64,000 nucleotides of DNA from CAWBRY01 sp963791295 (GCA_963791295.1 CAWBRY010000004.1:744001-808000); one strand, 5' to 3'. Shown: positions 24,629 to 34,544, counted from the first letter of the stretch. Notes: generated by a model from the letters alone, not told the origin. Translations and numbers: made by a program.

Positions 24629-25739
24629 GTTTCAAGAGTTTTGACTTAATGGGTATCATCACTTTGGCTTCAACCAATGTTCCATTCAATTGCTTTATTT
24701 CAAAGAGGGCTTTGTCACCATACAATAAGTTTAAACGGTTGGTCGTGCTAAAGAGCCCAAATCCGCGGCCCCCCGCATCACCGGGAGTAGATTCACCATT
24801 CACATAGCCATTCAATTGGCCTGTATTCTGCACCGCCAGTTCATGATAATGATCCGTAAACTCAGAAATAATTTTTACCATCCCGCCATTTACCTGCTTG
24901 CTGATCCCGTGCTTAATGGCATTCTCCACCAACGTTTGCAGCATCATTGGAGGCACGGGCTGGTCCAATGTATCTTCATCTATATCATATTCAATATGTA
25001 GCCGGTCCTCAAAGCGCATATTCTCCAATGCCAGGTAATCTTTTACGATATCCAGTTCCTTTTCAAATGTTACCGTCTCCACTTTTTCTACTTTCATACT
25101 ACTGCGCAATATATTGCTTAGTTCGGTGATGGCCTTCCGTGCTCTTTCAGGATCTTCTACTACCAGCGCTCTGATACTATTGAGTGAATTAAAAATGAAA
25201 TGAGGATTGATATGCGCCTTGATCGTTTGCAGCTCGAGCTCTTTCACCATTGATTCAAGCCTCAATGTATCCAATTGTTGCTTCCGGCTCTTGCCAACAT
25301 AGTGATAAACAAAATAGATGAGGTTCCAGATAAAAAACAAAAGGAAATAAGAAAAGGCACTGCTAAGGATCAATAAAAGTTTACTAAACCAATAGCTAAC
25401 TCCTGCCCTTTGCAGCAGTTCCGATTCCTCGGTCTTTAAAAGGTTGAGCCATATCAACGTCTCAATGCTGACATAAGATACTACCAGTGCGAGGCAGGAA
25501 GTGATAATAAAAAACTGCAGCAATTGAAGATTCAGACTCTTTTGAAGCAGGCCCAACCGGTTGATGATGATTCGCATGATATGCGAAAAGATGATACCCA
25601 GGACGAGGAAAATTCCCAGCCTTTCGAAAAAAGTGGTAGTAAGCCGGTCAAAGGAAAATGCGAAGAAGGTATTGATAAGGGCAAAGCTTCCCCATCCAAT
25701 TACCTGGAAAAGCCAATACCTGGATGTGCCAAAACGCAT
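24609..25739 (-). CDS. LytS/YehU-type sensor histidine kinase
   Basis: 376 aa membrane kinase. Four hydrophobic segments in the first 160 residues, then a short coiled linker and the His-kinase domain with HINPHFIFNSLNSIRALV (phospho-His), followed by an HATPase with PPMMLQTLVENAIKHGI (N box) and GRGFGLFSTTNRL (G2). It has no extracytoplasmic sensor domain of size, so the signal is probably sensed in or at the membrane. TAAATTTG just upstream (25746-25753, minus strand) fits a -7 box and would give an almost leaderless transcript. Pairs with the LytTR regulator. Confidence 0.93.
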   Translation of the reverse strand: MRFGTSRYWLFQVIGWGSFALINTFFAFSFDRLTTTFFERLGIFLVLGIIFSHIMRIIINRLGLLQKSLNLQLLQFFIITSCLALVVSYVSIETLIWLNLLKTEESELLQRAGVSYWFSKLLLILSSAFSYFLLFFIWNLIYFVYHYVGKSRKQQLDTLRLESMVKELELQTIKAHINPHFIFNSLNSIRALVVEDPERARKAITELSNILRSSMKVEKVETVTFEKELDIVKDYLALENMRFEDRLHIEYDIDEDTLDQPVPPMMLQTLVENAIKHGISKQVNGGMVKIISEFTDHYHELAVQNTGQLNGYVNGESTPGDAGGRGFGLFSTTNRLNLLYGDKALFEIKQLNGTLVEAKVMIPIKSKLLKHESDYN

Positions 25740-25945
25740 ATGTTACAAATTTAGCCTTTCCCCTCAGCGGCCTGCCCGCTAAATATACCAGTGGCAGATA
25801 CTTTCTACAAATGGGTGCGATCTGCGAAGCTTCTAAACCGAAAACATTGATTTTACACAACTTTAGGACAACCAAACCGTTAAACAATTTTAACCTATAA
25901 AGGCTGAACGGAAAAGATTAATTTTACACTCCCTAACAAAAAAGC

Positions 25946-27883
25946 ATGCAAGTCACACCGGGACCCCTTTTACAGCTCATTAATTCACCGTCCGACCTCA
26001 AAAAACTACCGCGGGAAAAGCTTCACCAGGTTTGCGATGAGCTCCGGCAATACATCATCGATGTAGTTAGCGTTCATGGAGGTCATTTTGGAGCCAGCCT
26101 GGGTGTTGTTGAACTGACCACCGCACTCCATTATATATACAACACTCCCTACGACCAATTGGTCTGGGACGTCGGTCACCAGGCCTACGGTCACAAAATT
26201 CTGACCGGCCGCAGGGACAACTTCATTACCAACAGAAAATACAAGGGACTTAGCGGATTTCCAAAGCGTAGCGAGAGCGAGTACGACACTTTTGGTGTAG
26301 GACATTCTTCCACTTCCATTTCGGCCGCACTAGGAATGGCGATGGCTGCAAAGTACAAGGGCGAGACGCAAAAAAAGGTGGTAGCAGTGATTGGGGACGG
26401 AGCGATGGCAGCCGGAATCGCTTTCGAAGCGATGAACCATGCCGGTGTCGCAGATACGGACCTGCTCATCATTTTAAATGATAATTGCATGGGAATCGAT
26501 CCCAATGTCGGCGCACTAAAAGAATACCTGACAGATATCACTACATCTCCCACTTACAATAAGGTGAAGGATGATGCCTGGAAGCTTTTGGGAAAATTGC
26601 CCGTGGGAAAGAATTTTACCAGGGCAATGGCACATAAACTGGCCGACGGACTCAAAGGGATGTTAAGTAGCAGCGCCAATCTATTTGAAGCGTTAAAGCT
26701 TAGATATTTTGGTCCCATTGACGGACACAACGTGGCCAAACTGGTAGATACGTTAAAAGACCTTCGTGAAATACCCGGTCCGAAGATCCTCCATATTATA
26801 ACCAAGAAAGGAAAGGGATATGCACTTGCCGAAGAAGATCAAACCAAATGGCATGCCCCCGGATTGTTTGATAAAGTAACTGGCGAGATCTATAAAAAGA
26901 AATATGAAACGGCACAGCCGCCAAAATACCAGGACGTATTCGGTCATACGATCATTGAACTGGCGGAAAAAAATGAAAAGATATTTGGAATTACACCGGC
27001 TATGCCCTCTGGTTCTTCGCTGAAGTATATGATGGAAAAGATGCCGACGCGAGCTTTTGATGTGGGCATCTGCGAACAGCACTCTGTAACGCTGAGCGCA
27101 GGCATGGCCACACAGGGAATGAAAGTGTTCTGTAACGTCTATTCTTCGTTTATGCAAAGGGCTTATGACCAGGTAGTGCATGATGTCGCCATTCAGAATT
27201 TACCCGTGATCTTTTGCCTGGACCGTGCCGGCCTGGTGGGTGAAGATGGACCAACACACCATGGTTGTTATGACATACCTTATATGCGATGCATTCCCAA
27301 CATGATCGTTAGCGCCCCGATGAATGAAAGCGAATTGCGCAACCTGATGTACACCGCACAACTTGAATCGACGCAATCACCATTTACCATACGCTATCCA
27401 AGAGGAGAAGGAGTGATGCCCGAATGGCGCACAGAAATGAAAGAGATACGGATCGGAAGCGGAAGGAAACTCAGGGATGGGCAAACAATTGCCATTCTTT
27501 CATTTGGCCACCCTGGTAATTTTGCTGCGGCTGCCATCCGCGATTTGAAAAATGACGGATTGAATCCAGGACACTATGATATGCGCTTTGCCAAACCTCT
27601 CGATGAAGCGTTGCTGCATGAGGCCTGCCAGCGATATGAAAAACTGATCACGGTCGAAGATGGAGCGATTGAGGGAGGATTTGGGTCTGCCATATTGGAG
27701 TTCATGGCTCAACATGGATACAAGAATGAGGTCGTCATCCTCGGCATTCCTGATAAAATAATAGAACATGGCAATCTTAAAGAACTGCAGCGGGAATGCG
27801 GCTTTGATGCAGAGGGTATCGCAGACGCCGTCAAAAAGATGATGAAAGATCATATCCAGATCACCAACCGATTGGTACAATAA
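25946..27883 (+). CDS. dxs: 1-deoxy-D-xylulose-5-phosphate synthase
   Basis: Thiamine-diphosphate enzyme condensing pyruvate and glyceraldehyde-3-phosphate, first step of the MEP isoprenoid pathway. Visible: HGGHFGASLGVVELTTALH, VWDVGHQAYGHKILTGRRD, TPP motif GDGAMAAGIAFEAMNHAG...NDN, GPIDGHN, FDVGICEQHSVTLSAGMA, and LDRAGLVGEDGPTHHG in the transketolase-like half, with a C-terminal transketolase_C domain. 645 aa is normal. The isoprenoid it feeds could supply the prenyl donor of the nearby GGGPS homologue. Confidence 0.96.
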   Translation: MQVTPGPLLQLINSPSDLKKLPREKLHQVCDELRQYIIDVVSVHGGHFGASLGVVELTTALHYIYNTPYDQLVWDVGHQAYGHKILTGRRDNFITNRKYKGLSGFPKRSESEYDTFGVGHSSTSISAALGMAMAAKYKGETQKKVVAVIGDGAMAAGIAFEAMNHAGVADTDLLIILNDNCMGIDPNVGALKEYLTDITTSPTYNKVKDDAWKLLGKLPVGKNFTRAMAHKLADGLKGMLSSSANLFEALKLRYFGPIDGHNVAKLVDTLKDLREIPGPKILHIITKKGKGYALAEEDQTKWHAPGLFDKVTGEIYKKKYETAQPPKYQDVFGHTIIELAEKNEKIFGITPAMPSGSSLKYMMEKMPTRAFDVGICEQHSVTLSAGMATQGMKVFCNVYSSFMQRAYDQVVHDVAIQNLPVIFCLDRAGLVGEDGPTHHGCYDIPYMRCIPNMIVSAPMNESELRNLMYTAQLESTQSPFTIRYPRGEGVMPEWRTEMKEIRIGSGRKLRDGQTIAILSFGHPGNFAAAAIRDLKNDGLNPGHYDMRFAKPLDEALLHEACQRYEKLITVEDGAIEGGFGSAILEFMAQHGYKNEVVILGIPDKIIEHGNLKELQRECGFDAEGIADAVKKMMKDHIQITNRLVQ

Positions 27884-27888
27884 GTTTA

Positions 27889-28401
27889 TTGGCCCTGTCT
27901 CCTTTATATAGAAAATTTTTTTTATCGCTGGCAATCGTCATCTTCTTTGCCGGCTGTATGGGCGTTGGAAAAAAGAACGCACTTGATTTTAACCAAAAGC
28001 TGGCAGCGATTACCAAAGAATTACAGTTCCGGGGCGAGAAGCTTGGCGTCGAATTAAAAACAGCTGTCGCAACCCATGATTTTTCGAAGACCATCGTCAT
28101 TTACGAGGACTTGAAAGGTTATATAGACAATAAGATAGAAGAATTGACGGCGACAGAAAATGTGAGTGGCTCTGAAAACCTCAAATCGGCCATGCTGGAT
28201 TTTTTAAAGTTTGAAAAAAAGATGATCGTCGACGGGTGCGAACCATTCAGAAAAATAAATAAGGACACTCCTGACGATCAGGTCCACACCAGCGTACAAG
28301 CGATGATGGAAAGCACCAAAGAGGAAACTACCTGGCTTTCCAGGTTGCAGCAGGCACAGCGAGAATATGCCGCGAAGAATGGACTTAAGTTGCAGGAATA
28401 A
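27889..28401 (+). CDS. Lipoprotein of unknown function
   Basis: 170 aa from a TTG start five bases after the dxs stop. Signal peptide FFLSLAIVIFFAGC, where the Cys closes the lipobox. The mature part is largely alpha-helical and charged (FNQKLAAITKELQFRGEKLG; FLKFEKKMIVDG), without recognisable motifs. Tight spacing suggests cotranscription with dxs, which need not mean a shared function. Confidence 0.75.
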   Translation: MALSPLYRKFFLSLAIVIFFAGCMGVGKKNALDFNQKLAAITKELQFRGEKLGVELKTAVATHDFSKTIVIYEDLKGYIDNKIEELTATENVSGSENLKSAMLDFLKFEKKMIVDGCEPFRKINKDTPDDQVHTSVQAMMESTKEETTWLSRLQQAQREYAAKNGLKLQE

Positions 28402-28413
28402 ACTGAATAATCC

Positions 28414-29037
28414 CTAAATCAATTTCTTCTCAACTGCCAGCCGGATCAGGCTGGCTGTATTTTTTACATTCAGTTTTGCCAGGAGATTTTTTCTGTGGCT
28501 ATCGATAGTAAACTGGCTTAAGAAAATTTTTTCTGCGATCTGTGGATTCGTGTATCCTTCGGCAATCAATTCCAATACTTCCTTTTCGCGGGGCGTCAGC
28601 AAGGGCAACTCTGTGCGCGAGGATCGCTGGTACTCATCCAATGCCTGTCCCACTTCGCCACTAAAATAGATACCGCCTCCATACACGGCATGAATGGCTT
28701 TAATGAGTTCTTCCTTGGATGAATTCTTAAGAATATAACCGGAGGCTCCGTTCTCCATCATTTTCTTGATGTATAGACCTTGATTAAAAGTGCTCAATCC
28801 CAAAATAAATATGCCCGGATATTTTTCTTTCATTACGGCGCACAATTCAACGCCGTCCATGCCGGGCATGCTGATATCCATCAGCACCACGTCGGCCATA
28901 TTATTTACAAAAAAGCCCAGGCAGGACTGGGCGTTCATCGCCTGTCCCACCCATGCCATGTCTTTTTCGTTTTGCAATAATGAATGGATCCCTTCAATCA
29001 CAACGGGATGATCATCTACAATAAAAACGCGAATCAT
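28414..29037 (-). CDS. NarL/FixJ-family response regulator
   Basis: 207 aa. Receiver domain with D8-D9, phospho-acceptor Asp54 (VVLMDISMPGMDG) and Lys near residue 104 (GYILKNS), then a LuxR-type HTH (about 143-207): LTPREKEVLELIAEGYTN, IAEKIFLSQFTIDSHRKNL. It lies two bases downstream of its kinase gene, clearly one operon. Its targets may include the secreted-protein genes divergent from the kinase; see findings. Confidence 0.94.
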   Translation of the reverse strand: MIRVFIVDDHPVVIEGIHSLLQNEKDMAWVGQAMNAQSCLGFFVNNMADVVLMDISMPGMDGVELCAVMKEKYPGIFILGLSTFNQGLYIKKMMENGASGYILKNSSKEELIKAIHAVYGGGIYFSGEVGQALDEYQRSSRTELPLLTPREKEVLELIAEGYTNPQIAEKIFLSQFTIDSHRKNLLAKLNVKNTASLIRLAVEKKLI

Positions 29038-29039
29038 AG

Positions 29040-31079
29040 TTATATATTAAACTCCATATTTACCAATGTGCCTTTTCCCGGATCTGAATGTACATCCACT
29101 TGTCCCTTCAAATATTCCACGCGTGACCGAATATTTACCCAACCCGCTCCCTTGCTTTTTTCCAATTTGATGAGGTCCAATCCCTTGCCATTGTCTTCAA
29201 CAACAACATTCAACCGGTTGTTTTCCCGGATCAATTGAATAAATGCTTCTGACGCGACAGCGTGTTTCATAATATTATTTACCAACTCCTGAATGATCCG
29301 GTAGATGATGATTTCAACGGCTTTGTCCAGGCGGTTCTCGATTCCAAAGGATTGGTATTTTACCGTGAGCAGTTTGGTCGAATTGACCGTGCTGCAGTAT
29401 TCCTTCAATGCTTCATCTAATCCGAATTTGGTGAGCATTTCCGGCATCATATTGTGAGCCACGCGCCGGAGTTCCTTAATAGATGTGTCCAGCATATCCA
29501 AAGACCGCTCAAAGACGGCCATGTTATCGGGTGTTACAATTAAATTGTCTTTCATATTGCTTAATGAAAATTTTACTCCTGATAATAATCCTCCCAGTCC
29601 GTCGTGCAGGTCTTTCGCCAGGCGGCTGCGTTCTTCTTCCTGTCCCTTCAACATGGAATCGACCGCAATGAGTTGGCGGTCTTTTTCCAGCTCACGGATC
29701 CGCTGCTGTTGCAATTCATCTTGTTGCTTGGACAACTGCTGGCGGTTGCGGAGATTGCGGTATCCCAGGAATCCCGTGATCAACAAGGCGGATAAAGAGC
29801 CGATGAGAAAATAATTGAAGGTTGATTTTTTCTGGAGTGATAAAGACTTCAGAGCATTGCTTTTCTGCAGTTCAAGTATTTCTCTTTCATTTCTTTCATT
29901 TTGATAGTTTGCTTCGGACTCCCTCATCTGTCTTTCCACTTTTTCTTTTTTTGTACTGTCGTTGGCATCCACCCACAATTTTTGGTATTCGTAAGCCTCT
30001 TTGATATTGCCTGATTTTTCTTCTATTTCAGTCAACAGTTGGAGCGCTTGAACCTTTGCCAATGGCACATTCATCCTCGCTGATTCTTTTAAGACGATCA
30101 GTGCAAGCTCTCTTGCTTTAGCGAGGTTACCGAGATTCAGGTAACAGGCCGCTATCCCTTCCTGGCTATTAACCACCTGGAAATCGTCTTTCATTTTTAT
30201 TGCCGCTTCCTGTGCCTTTTGAAAATTTGTCAATGCATTTGACCAATCTTTCTTTTTCCGGTAAATGCCGCCCTGGATATAATAAAAGCGCACATTCAGA
30301 TTTGGCCTGTCTAATTGCATGACCAGCGGTCTTACTTTTTCCAGGTAAGCCGATGATGAATCAAACTGTGATAGACCGCTGAAATCGTCTGCAACAAATA
30401 AATGGGCGATAATATAGGAACCGATAGTCTCGGGCTGCTGATTTACGTAGAGCAAGCCCATCTTGTCATACTTTAAAGCATTTTCAAATTGGTCCAGTTC
30501 ATAGTAGTCACTTGCAATGTCTGCATATAGATTAGCCAAATAAACATTCTTGCTTGTTCCCTCCATATTTTCAATACCGGCTATGCCTTCCAGGTAGTAT
30601 TCTATTGATTCATGAAAATGATAAAGTTTTGCCACCACCAATCCTTTACTTCTCAGGCAATCGGTTTTACCGAACCGATAGGTGGCGATCTTGACGGGAT
30701 CTTTTTCGCCAGAATTGATCAAGGCATCGAATAACACCGAGGCAGAATCCAGGTGAACTTTAGCCTCAGCATATTTGGCCTGGTCGAACAGAAGGTGACC
30801 CTTGCCTAGAAAATAATAGGCGATGCGGTATCGATCATTGCTTGATTTTGCAAATGCATATCCTGCTTCCAAATAGCTGGCTGACTTGTCCAGATCATAG
30901 ACCGATAGTTGACTTGAAATTGCATAATTCAAATTCATTCTCGTGGTATCGTGCCTGGCATTTTGAAGTAGTCCTATTAAACTATCGATTGTCCTTGTTT
31001 GGGAAACAACGAAGATTGGCAGTAAGATAAAGTTTGCTGCAATAGCAAACCTCATGAACTGTTTTCTTTTAAGTAACAT
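29040..31079 (-). CDS. TPR-containing sensor histidine kinase (HisKA_3 type)
   Basis: About 679 aa. Signal peptide, then a periplasmic region of tetratricopeptide-like helices (about 40-400), one membrane segment (NYFLIGSLSALLITGFLGY), a coiled linker, the HisKA_3 phospho-His motif ERSRLAKDLHDGLGG, and an HATPase with ELVNNIMKHAV, VVEDNGKGLDL and GAGWVNIRSRVEYL. The frame is open to 31163, but starting at ATG 31079 or 31055 leaves a clean signal peptide (MRFAIAANFILLPIFVVSQ); I use 31079. This architecture is common in Bacteroidota. Divergent from the 571-aa gene. Confidence 0.9.
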   Translation of the reverse strand: MLLKRKQFMRFAIAANFILLPIFVVSQTRTIDSLIGLLQNARHDTTRMNLNYAISSQLSVYDLDKSASYLEAGYAFAKSSNDRYRIAYYFLGKGHLLFDQAKYAEAKVHLDSASVLFDALINSGEKDPVKIATYRFGKTDCLRSKGLVVAKLYHFHESIEYYLEGIAGIENMEGTSKNVYLANLYADIASDYYELDQFENALKYDKMGLLYVNQQPETIGSYIIAHLFVADDFSGLSQFDSSSAYLEKVRPLVMQLDRPNLNVRFYYIQGGIYRKKKDWSNALTNFQKAQEAAIKMKDDFQVVNSQEGIAACYLNLGNLAKARELALIVLKESARMNVPLAKVQALQLLTEIEEKSGNIKEAYEYQKLWVDANDSTKKEKVERQMRESEANYQNERNEREILELQKSNALKSLSLQKKSTFNYFLIGSLSALLITGFLGYRNLRNRQQLSKQQDELQQQRIRELEKDRQLIAVDSMLKGQEEERSRLAKDLHDGLGGLLSGVKFSLSNMKDNLIVTPDNMAVFERSLDMLDTSIKELRRVAHNMMPEMLTKFGLDEALKEYCSTVNSTKLLTVKYQSFGIENRLDKAVEIIIYRIIQELVNNIMKHAVASEAFIQLIRENNRLNVVVEDNGKGLDLIKLEKSKGAGWVNIRSRVEYLKGQVDVHSDPGKGTLVNMEFNI

Positions 31080-31163
31080 TGCCAATTCGTTTAATCTGAT
31101 AGCTGCGATGGGGTTGGAGTAAAGGTTGACAATCTTCATCACAAAATCAAACAATCCATTCAA

Positions 31164-31209
31164 AATCCCGGTTTCGGGTGATTTCTCAGGAGCCAGCTAG
31201 AATCACTCT
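31164..31209 (+). promoter_or_regulatory. Composite upstream element, copy A
   Basis: Blocks in order: AATCCC (31164), GTTTCGGGTGA (31171-31181), AGGAGCC (31188-31194), AATCACTCT (31201-31209). GTGATT and AATCAC form an inverted repeat. The same blocks in the same order occur at 33051-33091. It lies in the divergent gap between the TPR kinase and the 571-aa secreted protein, 73 bases before the latter. Possible operator; function inferred. Confidence 0.5.
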
Positions 31210-31281
31210 TTCAGGGGATATATTCCTGCTCCAGGTCCAACTACATTTGGTGTTATTTTCATCTAATTCATCATCACTGCT

Positions 31282-32997
31282 ATGTCCAAAAAAATACCTA
31301 ACGTGATAAGGATATTATTACTCTTATCACTCAGCACTCCCGCTATCTCCCAAACAGAGACATTTGATATTGTCACTTACACTGCTCCCAGGGATTGGAA
31401 AAAGGAAACCAATGTAGGCGTTGTCAATTTTACAAATGCGAATACATCCACCGGCAGCTTTTGTGTCATTGCCATTTATGCCAGCACCGCGAGTACGGGA
31501 AATCCTCAAAAAGATTTTAAAAGAGACTGGAAGGAATTAGTCGCAACACCTTTCAATGCCGAAGCCAATCCAAAGTCAGAAACACAAATCACACCGGAAG
31601 GTTGGACAGTAGTAACTGCGTCGGCGCCGGTAAAGCAGGATGGAGTCGATCTATATATTATGCTGACGGTCGCCAGTGGCTATGGAAAGAGTTTAAGCAT
31701 CAGGACTTCACTCAACGATCAAGCCTACATAGCTCAAATCGATGAGCTCTTCAATACAATGGAATTGGATAAATCAGCATCCATTTCAACAAACAACAAC
31801 AATACAAATACAGTTAGCAATCCAACGATCAGTGCAGCCGGGAAATTTGGTGCTTTGGCTTATGAAGCACCAACCGGATGGAATGAGCAGAAATTCTCAG
31901 ACGGCGTGGTATTCAAACCAGTTGACCTGCCATCGGGGGAACACATGGTTATCCATATCATGCAACCATTAAATGCAGTGGGAACGCTGGAACAAGCGCT
32001 GGCGCAGAGTTTTGACGACGCCACTACTATGTACAACGCAACGAACATGTACCAGGCCGGCGGAAAGTATGGAAAGAACGCCCCCCAGAAATCATTTCGT
32101 GGATGGGAATATATCCGGGGTAAGGGTGCAGTAAAGGATGCCAGTGGTGCAGAATTGGCACTTGAACTATTTGTCATTAAAATCAATTCCCGATTTGAAC
32201 GAATCGCTATCTATGAATCAAGGAAATATTGCGGAGGAGTATCGAGATACTTTGCGTCAGACAAGATCCGCTATCGCAACAGCATTGAAGATTTTTTATA
32301 CTCGATACAGTTTTCGGACTTTAATGAGCGAGCCTTGAAAGACGGATCGGCAAAGGGAAATGGGATTGTTGGCGTATGGCAGGGCACCATTCAGGGAACT
32401 GGAGCAGCTACCGGAGTGAAGTTGGAGGTATTTACTCCCGTCTTCTTCAACAATGGGCAAGTCTATTTTGGTCCCAAATTTCCCACTGAAGGACTGGAAG
32501 GTTTGAAAAGCCGGATACCGCCGGAACTATATCCGCGTAATTGGGGAACATACACATGGACTAATGGTGCCGGCATGTTGAACATGCCATTTGCTAGTAT
32601 CCCATTCAGAACCGCAGGAGATAAACTCATAGTCACCAAAAACCAAACTGATTGGACATTTTTTAAATTAAATTCTGTTGATGGCGCAAGGTTTAACGGC
32701 ACTTATACGATGAGTAAATCGTACGATATCTATCCGACCATCACCTTTACGTCCGACGGACAATTCCACGATCAGGGAGTGGTGCGGATCCTGGGTCATG
32801 ACAATAATTCCTGCACTAACGAAGGATTTAATCCGGGTTCAGGCACTTACGAGGTAAAAAATTACTCCATATTATTTAACTATAATGACGGAAGGAAAGT
32901 AAAATTTGCTTTCCTGGGAGCAGACTATGACAAAGGAAACCCAGCGCCCCCAATGTTGCGAATGAGTTACAATGAAGACCCGCTGACGAGACAATAA
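31282..32997 (+). CDS. Secreted protein of unknown function with a duplicated N-terminal domain
   Basis: 571 aa. Signal peptide (IPNVIRILLLLSLSTPAISQ). Residues about 28-70 and 186-230 look like copies of one domain: FDIVTYTAPRDWKKE followed by GVVNF, against FGALAYEAPTGWNEQ followed by GVVFK. The C-terminal 220 residues are beta-rich with lipocalin-like starts (GIVGVWQGTIQGT; ARFNGTYTMSK). No catalytic motif is recognised and no T9SS tail is present. It is divergent from a two-component operon and begins a row of envelope genes. Certain as a gene; function unknown. Confidence 0.85.
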   Translation: MSKKIPNVIRILLLLSLSTPAISQTETFDIVTYTAPRDWKKETNVGVVNFTNANTSTGSFCVIAIYASTASTGNPQKDFKRDWKELVATPFNAEANPKSETQITPEGWTVVTASAPVKQDGVDLYIMLTVASGYGKSLSIRTSLNDQAYIAQIDELFNTMELDKSASISTNNNNTNTVSNPTISAAGKFGALAYEAPTGWNEQKFSDGVVFKPVDLPSGEHMVIHIMQPLNAVGTLEQALAQSFDDATTMYNATNMYQAGGKYGKNAPQKSFRGWEYIRGKGAVKDASGAELALELFVIKINSRFERIAIYESRKYCGGVSRYFASDKIRYRNSIEDFLYSIQFSDFNERALKDGSAKGNGIVGVWQGTIQGTGAATGVKLEVFTPVFFNNGQVYFGPKFPTEGLEGLKSRIPPELYPRNWGTYTWTNGAGMLNMPFASIPFRTAGDKLIVTKNQTDWTFFKLNSVDGARFNGTYTMSKSYDIYPTITFTSDGQFHDQGVVRILGHDNNSCTNEGFNPGSGTYEVKNYSILFNYNDGRKVKFAFLGADYDKGNPAPPMLRMSYNEDPLTRQ

Positions 32998-33012
32998 ATA
33001 CAGTAAAAGCAT

Positions 33013-33035
33013 ATCACCCCTTTTCCGGTGATTTT
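33013..33035 (+). terminator. Weak hairpin terminator after the 571-aa gene
   Basis: ATCACC / GGTGAT 6-bp stem (33013-33032) followed by TTTAATT. Position fits the 3' end of the preceding gene. Confidence 0.45.
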
Positions 33036-33050
33036 AATTGAAGAGATCAG

Positions 33051-33091
33051 AATCCCTGTTTCGGGTGAGGAGCCGGATATTAAATCACTCT
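33051..33091 (+). promoter_or_regulatory. Composite upstream element, copy B
   Basis: AATCCC (33051), GTTTCGGGTGA (33058-33068), AGGAGCC (33068-33074), AATCACTCT (33083-33091), the same blocks as copy A with a six-base shorter middle spacer. Ends 38 bases before the gene at 33130. Confidence 0.5.
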
Positions 33092-33129
33092 ATTTTTAAA
33101 TTATACGAATGAATCAAAAAAAATAATAC

Positions 33130-33804
33130 ATGAAAAAGAAATTATCATTTGGAATTCTCTCCTTCATTATTATTCTTTGTTTGCATCTGCCCGGTTACAG
33201 CCAGGTGAATACGGTTAAGAAGGGAGATAAGTATGACACCATCATCGTAAAGCATGTTACGAAGCCAAAAAAACCAGTAGCGAAGCCGGTTCCGCAGGAA
33301 ATTGTGTTGCCCACGCCGGAGTTTATTAACCAACCTTATTACTTTGATAAAGATGGTAACCGACTCATCAAATTGGAGAATGCCAATGCCCTGATGGTTA
33401 CCAAGAAGAAAACCCTGGGTTTGAAAGGTGCAAAGCAATTCCTCACCATGGATGCGCCGTCTTCCAAAATACGATTCGTCGCCAAAAAGGAAATTGTCTT
33501 TTTCATTAAGACAAGCGGAGATGTTATCGACCTGACCTCCTATGTTAAACTATACGAGTTTGTACCGGGCGATCAGAAAAGAGAAGTTACTGTTACGGCG
33601 AAGGAAGGACTATTGAATAACAAGGATGAAGGCAAAGGCAAGCTCATGAATTTCAGTGTAAAGATGTTATCCAAAGACAATTATATGATCCAGCTACCTG
33701 ATCAATTGGAAGCCGGGGAATATGGATTTGTCTGGGTCAAGAATATGGAGTTGAAAGAATTTACCGTCTTTGCTTTTGGCATTGATTGGAAAAGCAGTGA
33801 TTAA
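33130..33804 (+). CDS. Secreted protein of unknown function, paralogue of 34545 gene
   Basis: 224 aa. Signal peptide FGILSFIIILCLHLPGYSQ. The mature part begins with a Lys/Pro-rich linker (KHVTKPKKPVAKPVPQE) and then a beta-rich domain. It shares a pattern with the gene at 34545: PTPEFINQPYYFDKDG against PEPEFAKEVYFLNKD, a middle YVKLYEFVPGDQKRE against TITLYKVETGKDKRK, and an end EAGEYGFVW...TVFAFGID against PKGEYAFTM...LIFAFGVD. The family is not one I recognise. Preceded by element copy B. Confidence 0.82.
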   Translation: MKKKLSFGILSFIIILCLHLPGYSQVNTVKKGDKYDTIIVKHVTKPKKPVAKPVPQEIVLPTPEFINQPYYFDKDGNRLIKLENANALMVTKKKTLGLKGAKQFLTMDAPSSKIRFVAKKEIVFFIKTSGDVIDLTSYVKLYEFVPGDQKREVTVTAKEGLLNNKDEGKGKLMNFSVKMLSKDNYMIQLPDQLEAGEYGFVWVKNMELKEFTVFAFGIDWKSSD

Positions 33805-33865
33805 TCCGTATCCTTTTTGCAATTCAAATTGTAACGAAATCAAATCACCACATAAAATAAAAAAT

Positions 33866-34507
33866 ATGAAAAAGCTTGTGTTTTCGCTTCTTTTGATCCT
33901 TCCGGCTGCTGTGTTTGGCCAAATTGGTATAAGGGGAGGTCTGAATTTCGCGAACGTGACGAAAACTTCTTCCATTAATAATGATAGTCGTTCCGGATTT
34001 CATATTGGCTTACTCCTGGCGGCTGGTTCCAAAGTTTTAGGTTCGCAAACAGAGCTTATCTATTCTCGGCAGGGATACAACTATAAATCAGGAACAAACA
34101 CAGGAAATGTCAACCTGGATTATATAATGCTACCGCAAATGATGTCCATCAATATCACAAAATATTTTTCGATCCTGGTGGGCGGACATATGGCTTATCT
34201 TCTCAACGCAAAAGTAGATAGCAGCGCACAAACCACAGGCAATCCTAGTGTTGATAAAATAATGGACCTTTATAATCGGTTTGACTACGGATATGGTGGT
34301 GGCGTGGAGATTCATCCCGTCATGGGATTGTTGATAGGTGCCCGCTTCAATATCAGTCTCGGCAATCTGTATAAAGCTCCGGAGCCTGGTCAGGAGCCCT
34401 CGTTTGTCCCTAAAGTGGATGTAAAGAATAATGTGGTGCAGATCTATGCGGGCTGGAGATTTGGAGGAGCTAAGAACAAGAAGAAAGACAAGGGAGATGA
34501 CAACTAA
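33866..34507 (+). CDS. Outer-membrane beta-barrel protein, porin-like family
   Basis: 213 aa, starting at ATG 33866 (MKKLVFSLLLILPAAVFGQ), which is a clean signal peptide. The frame extends upstream to 33770, but that part overlaps the previous gene and lacks secretion features. Mature sequence IGIRGGLNFANV...GFHIGLLLAAG...QTELIYSRQGYNYK is the standard Bacteroidota 8-10-strand barrel family (outer membrane protein beta-barrel, PF13568-like). The C-terminal strand IYAGWRFGG is followed by a Lys/Asp-rich tail. Between the two paralogous unknown genes. Confidence 0.85.
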   Translation: MKKLVFSLLLILPAAVFGQIGIRGGLNFANVTKTSSINNDSRSGFHIGLLLAAGSKVLGSQTELIYSRQGYNYKSGTNTGNVNLDYIMLPQMMSINITKYFSILVGGHMAYLLNAKVDSSAQTTGNPSVDKIMDLYNRFDYGYGGGVEIHPVMGLLIGARFNISLGNLYKAPEPGQEPSFVPKVDVKNNVVQIYAGWRFGGAKNKKKDKGDDN

Positions 34508-34544
34508 TTTAATTTGATTTTCAACCATCAAAAAGAATTTAAAT

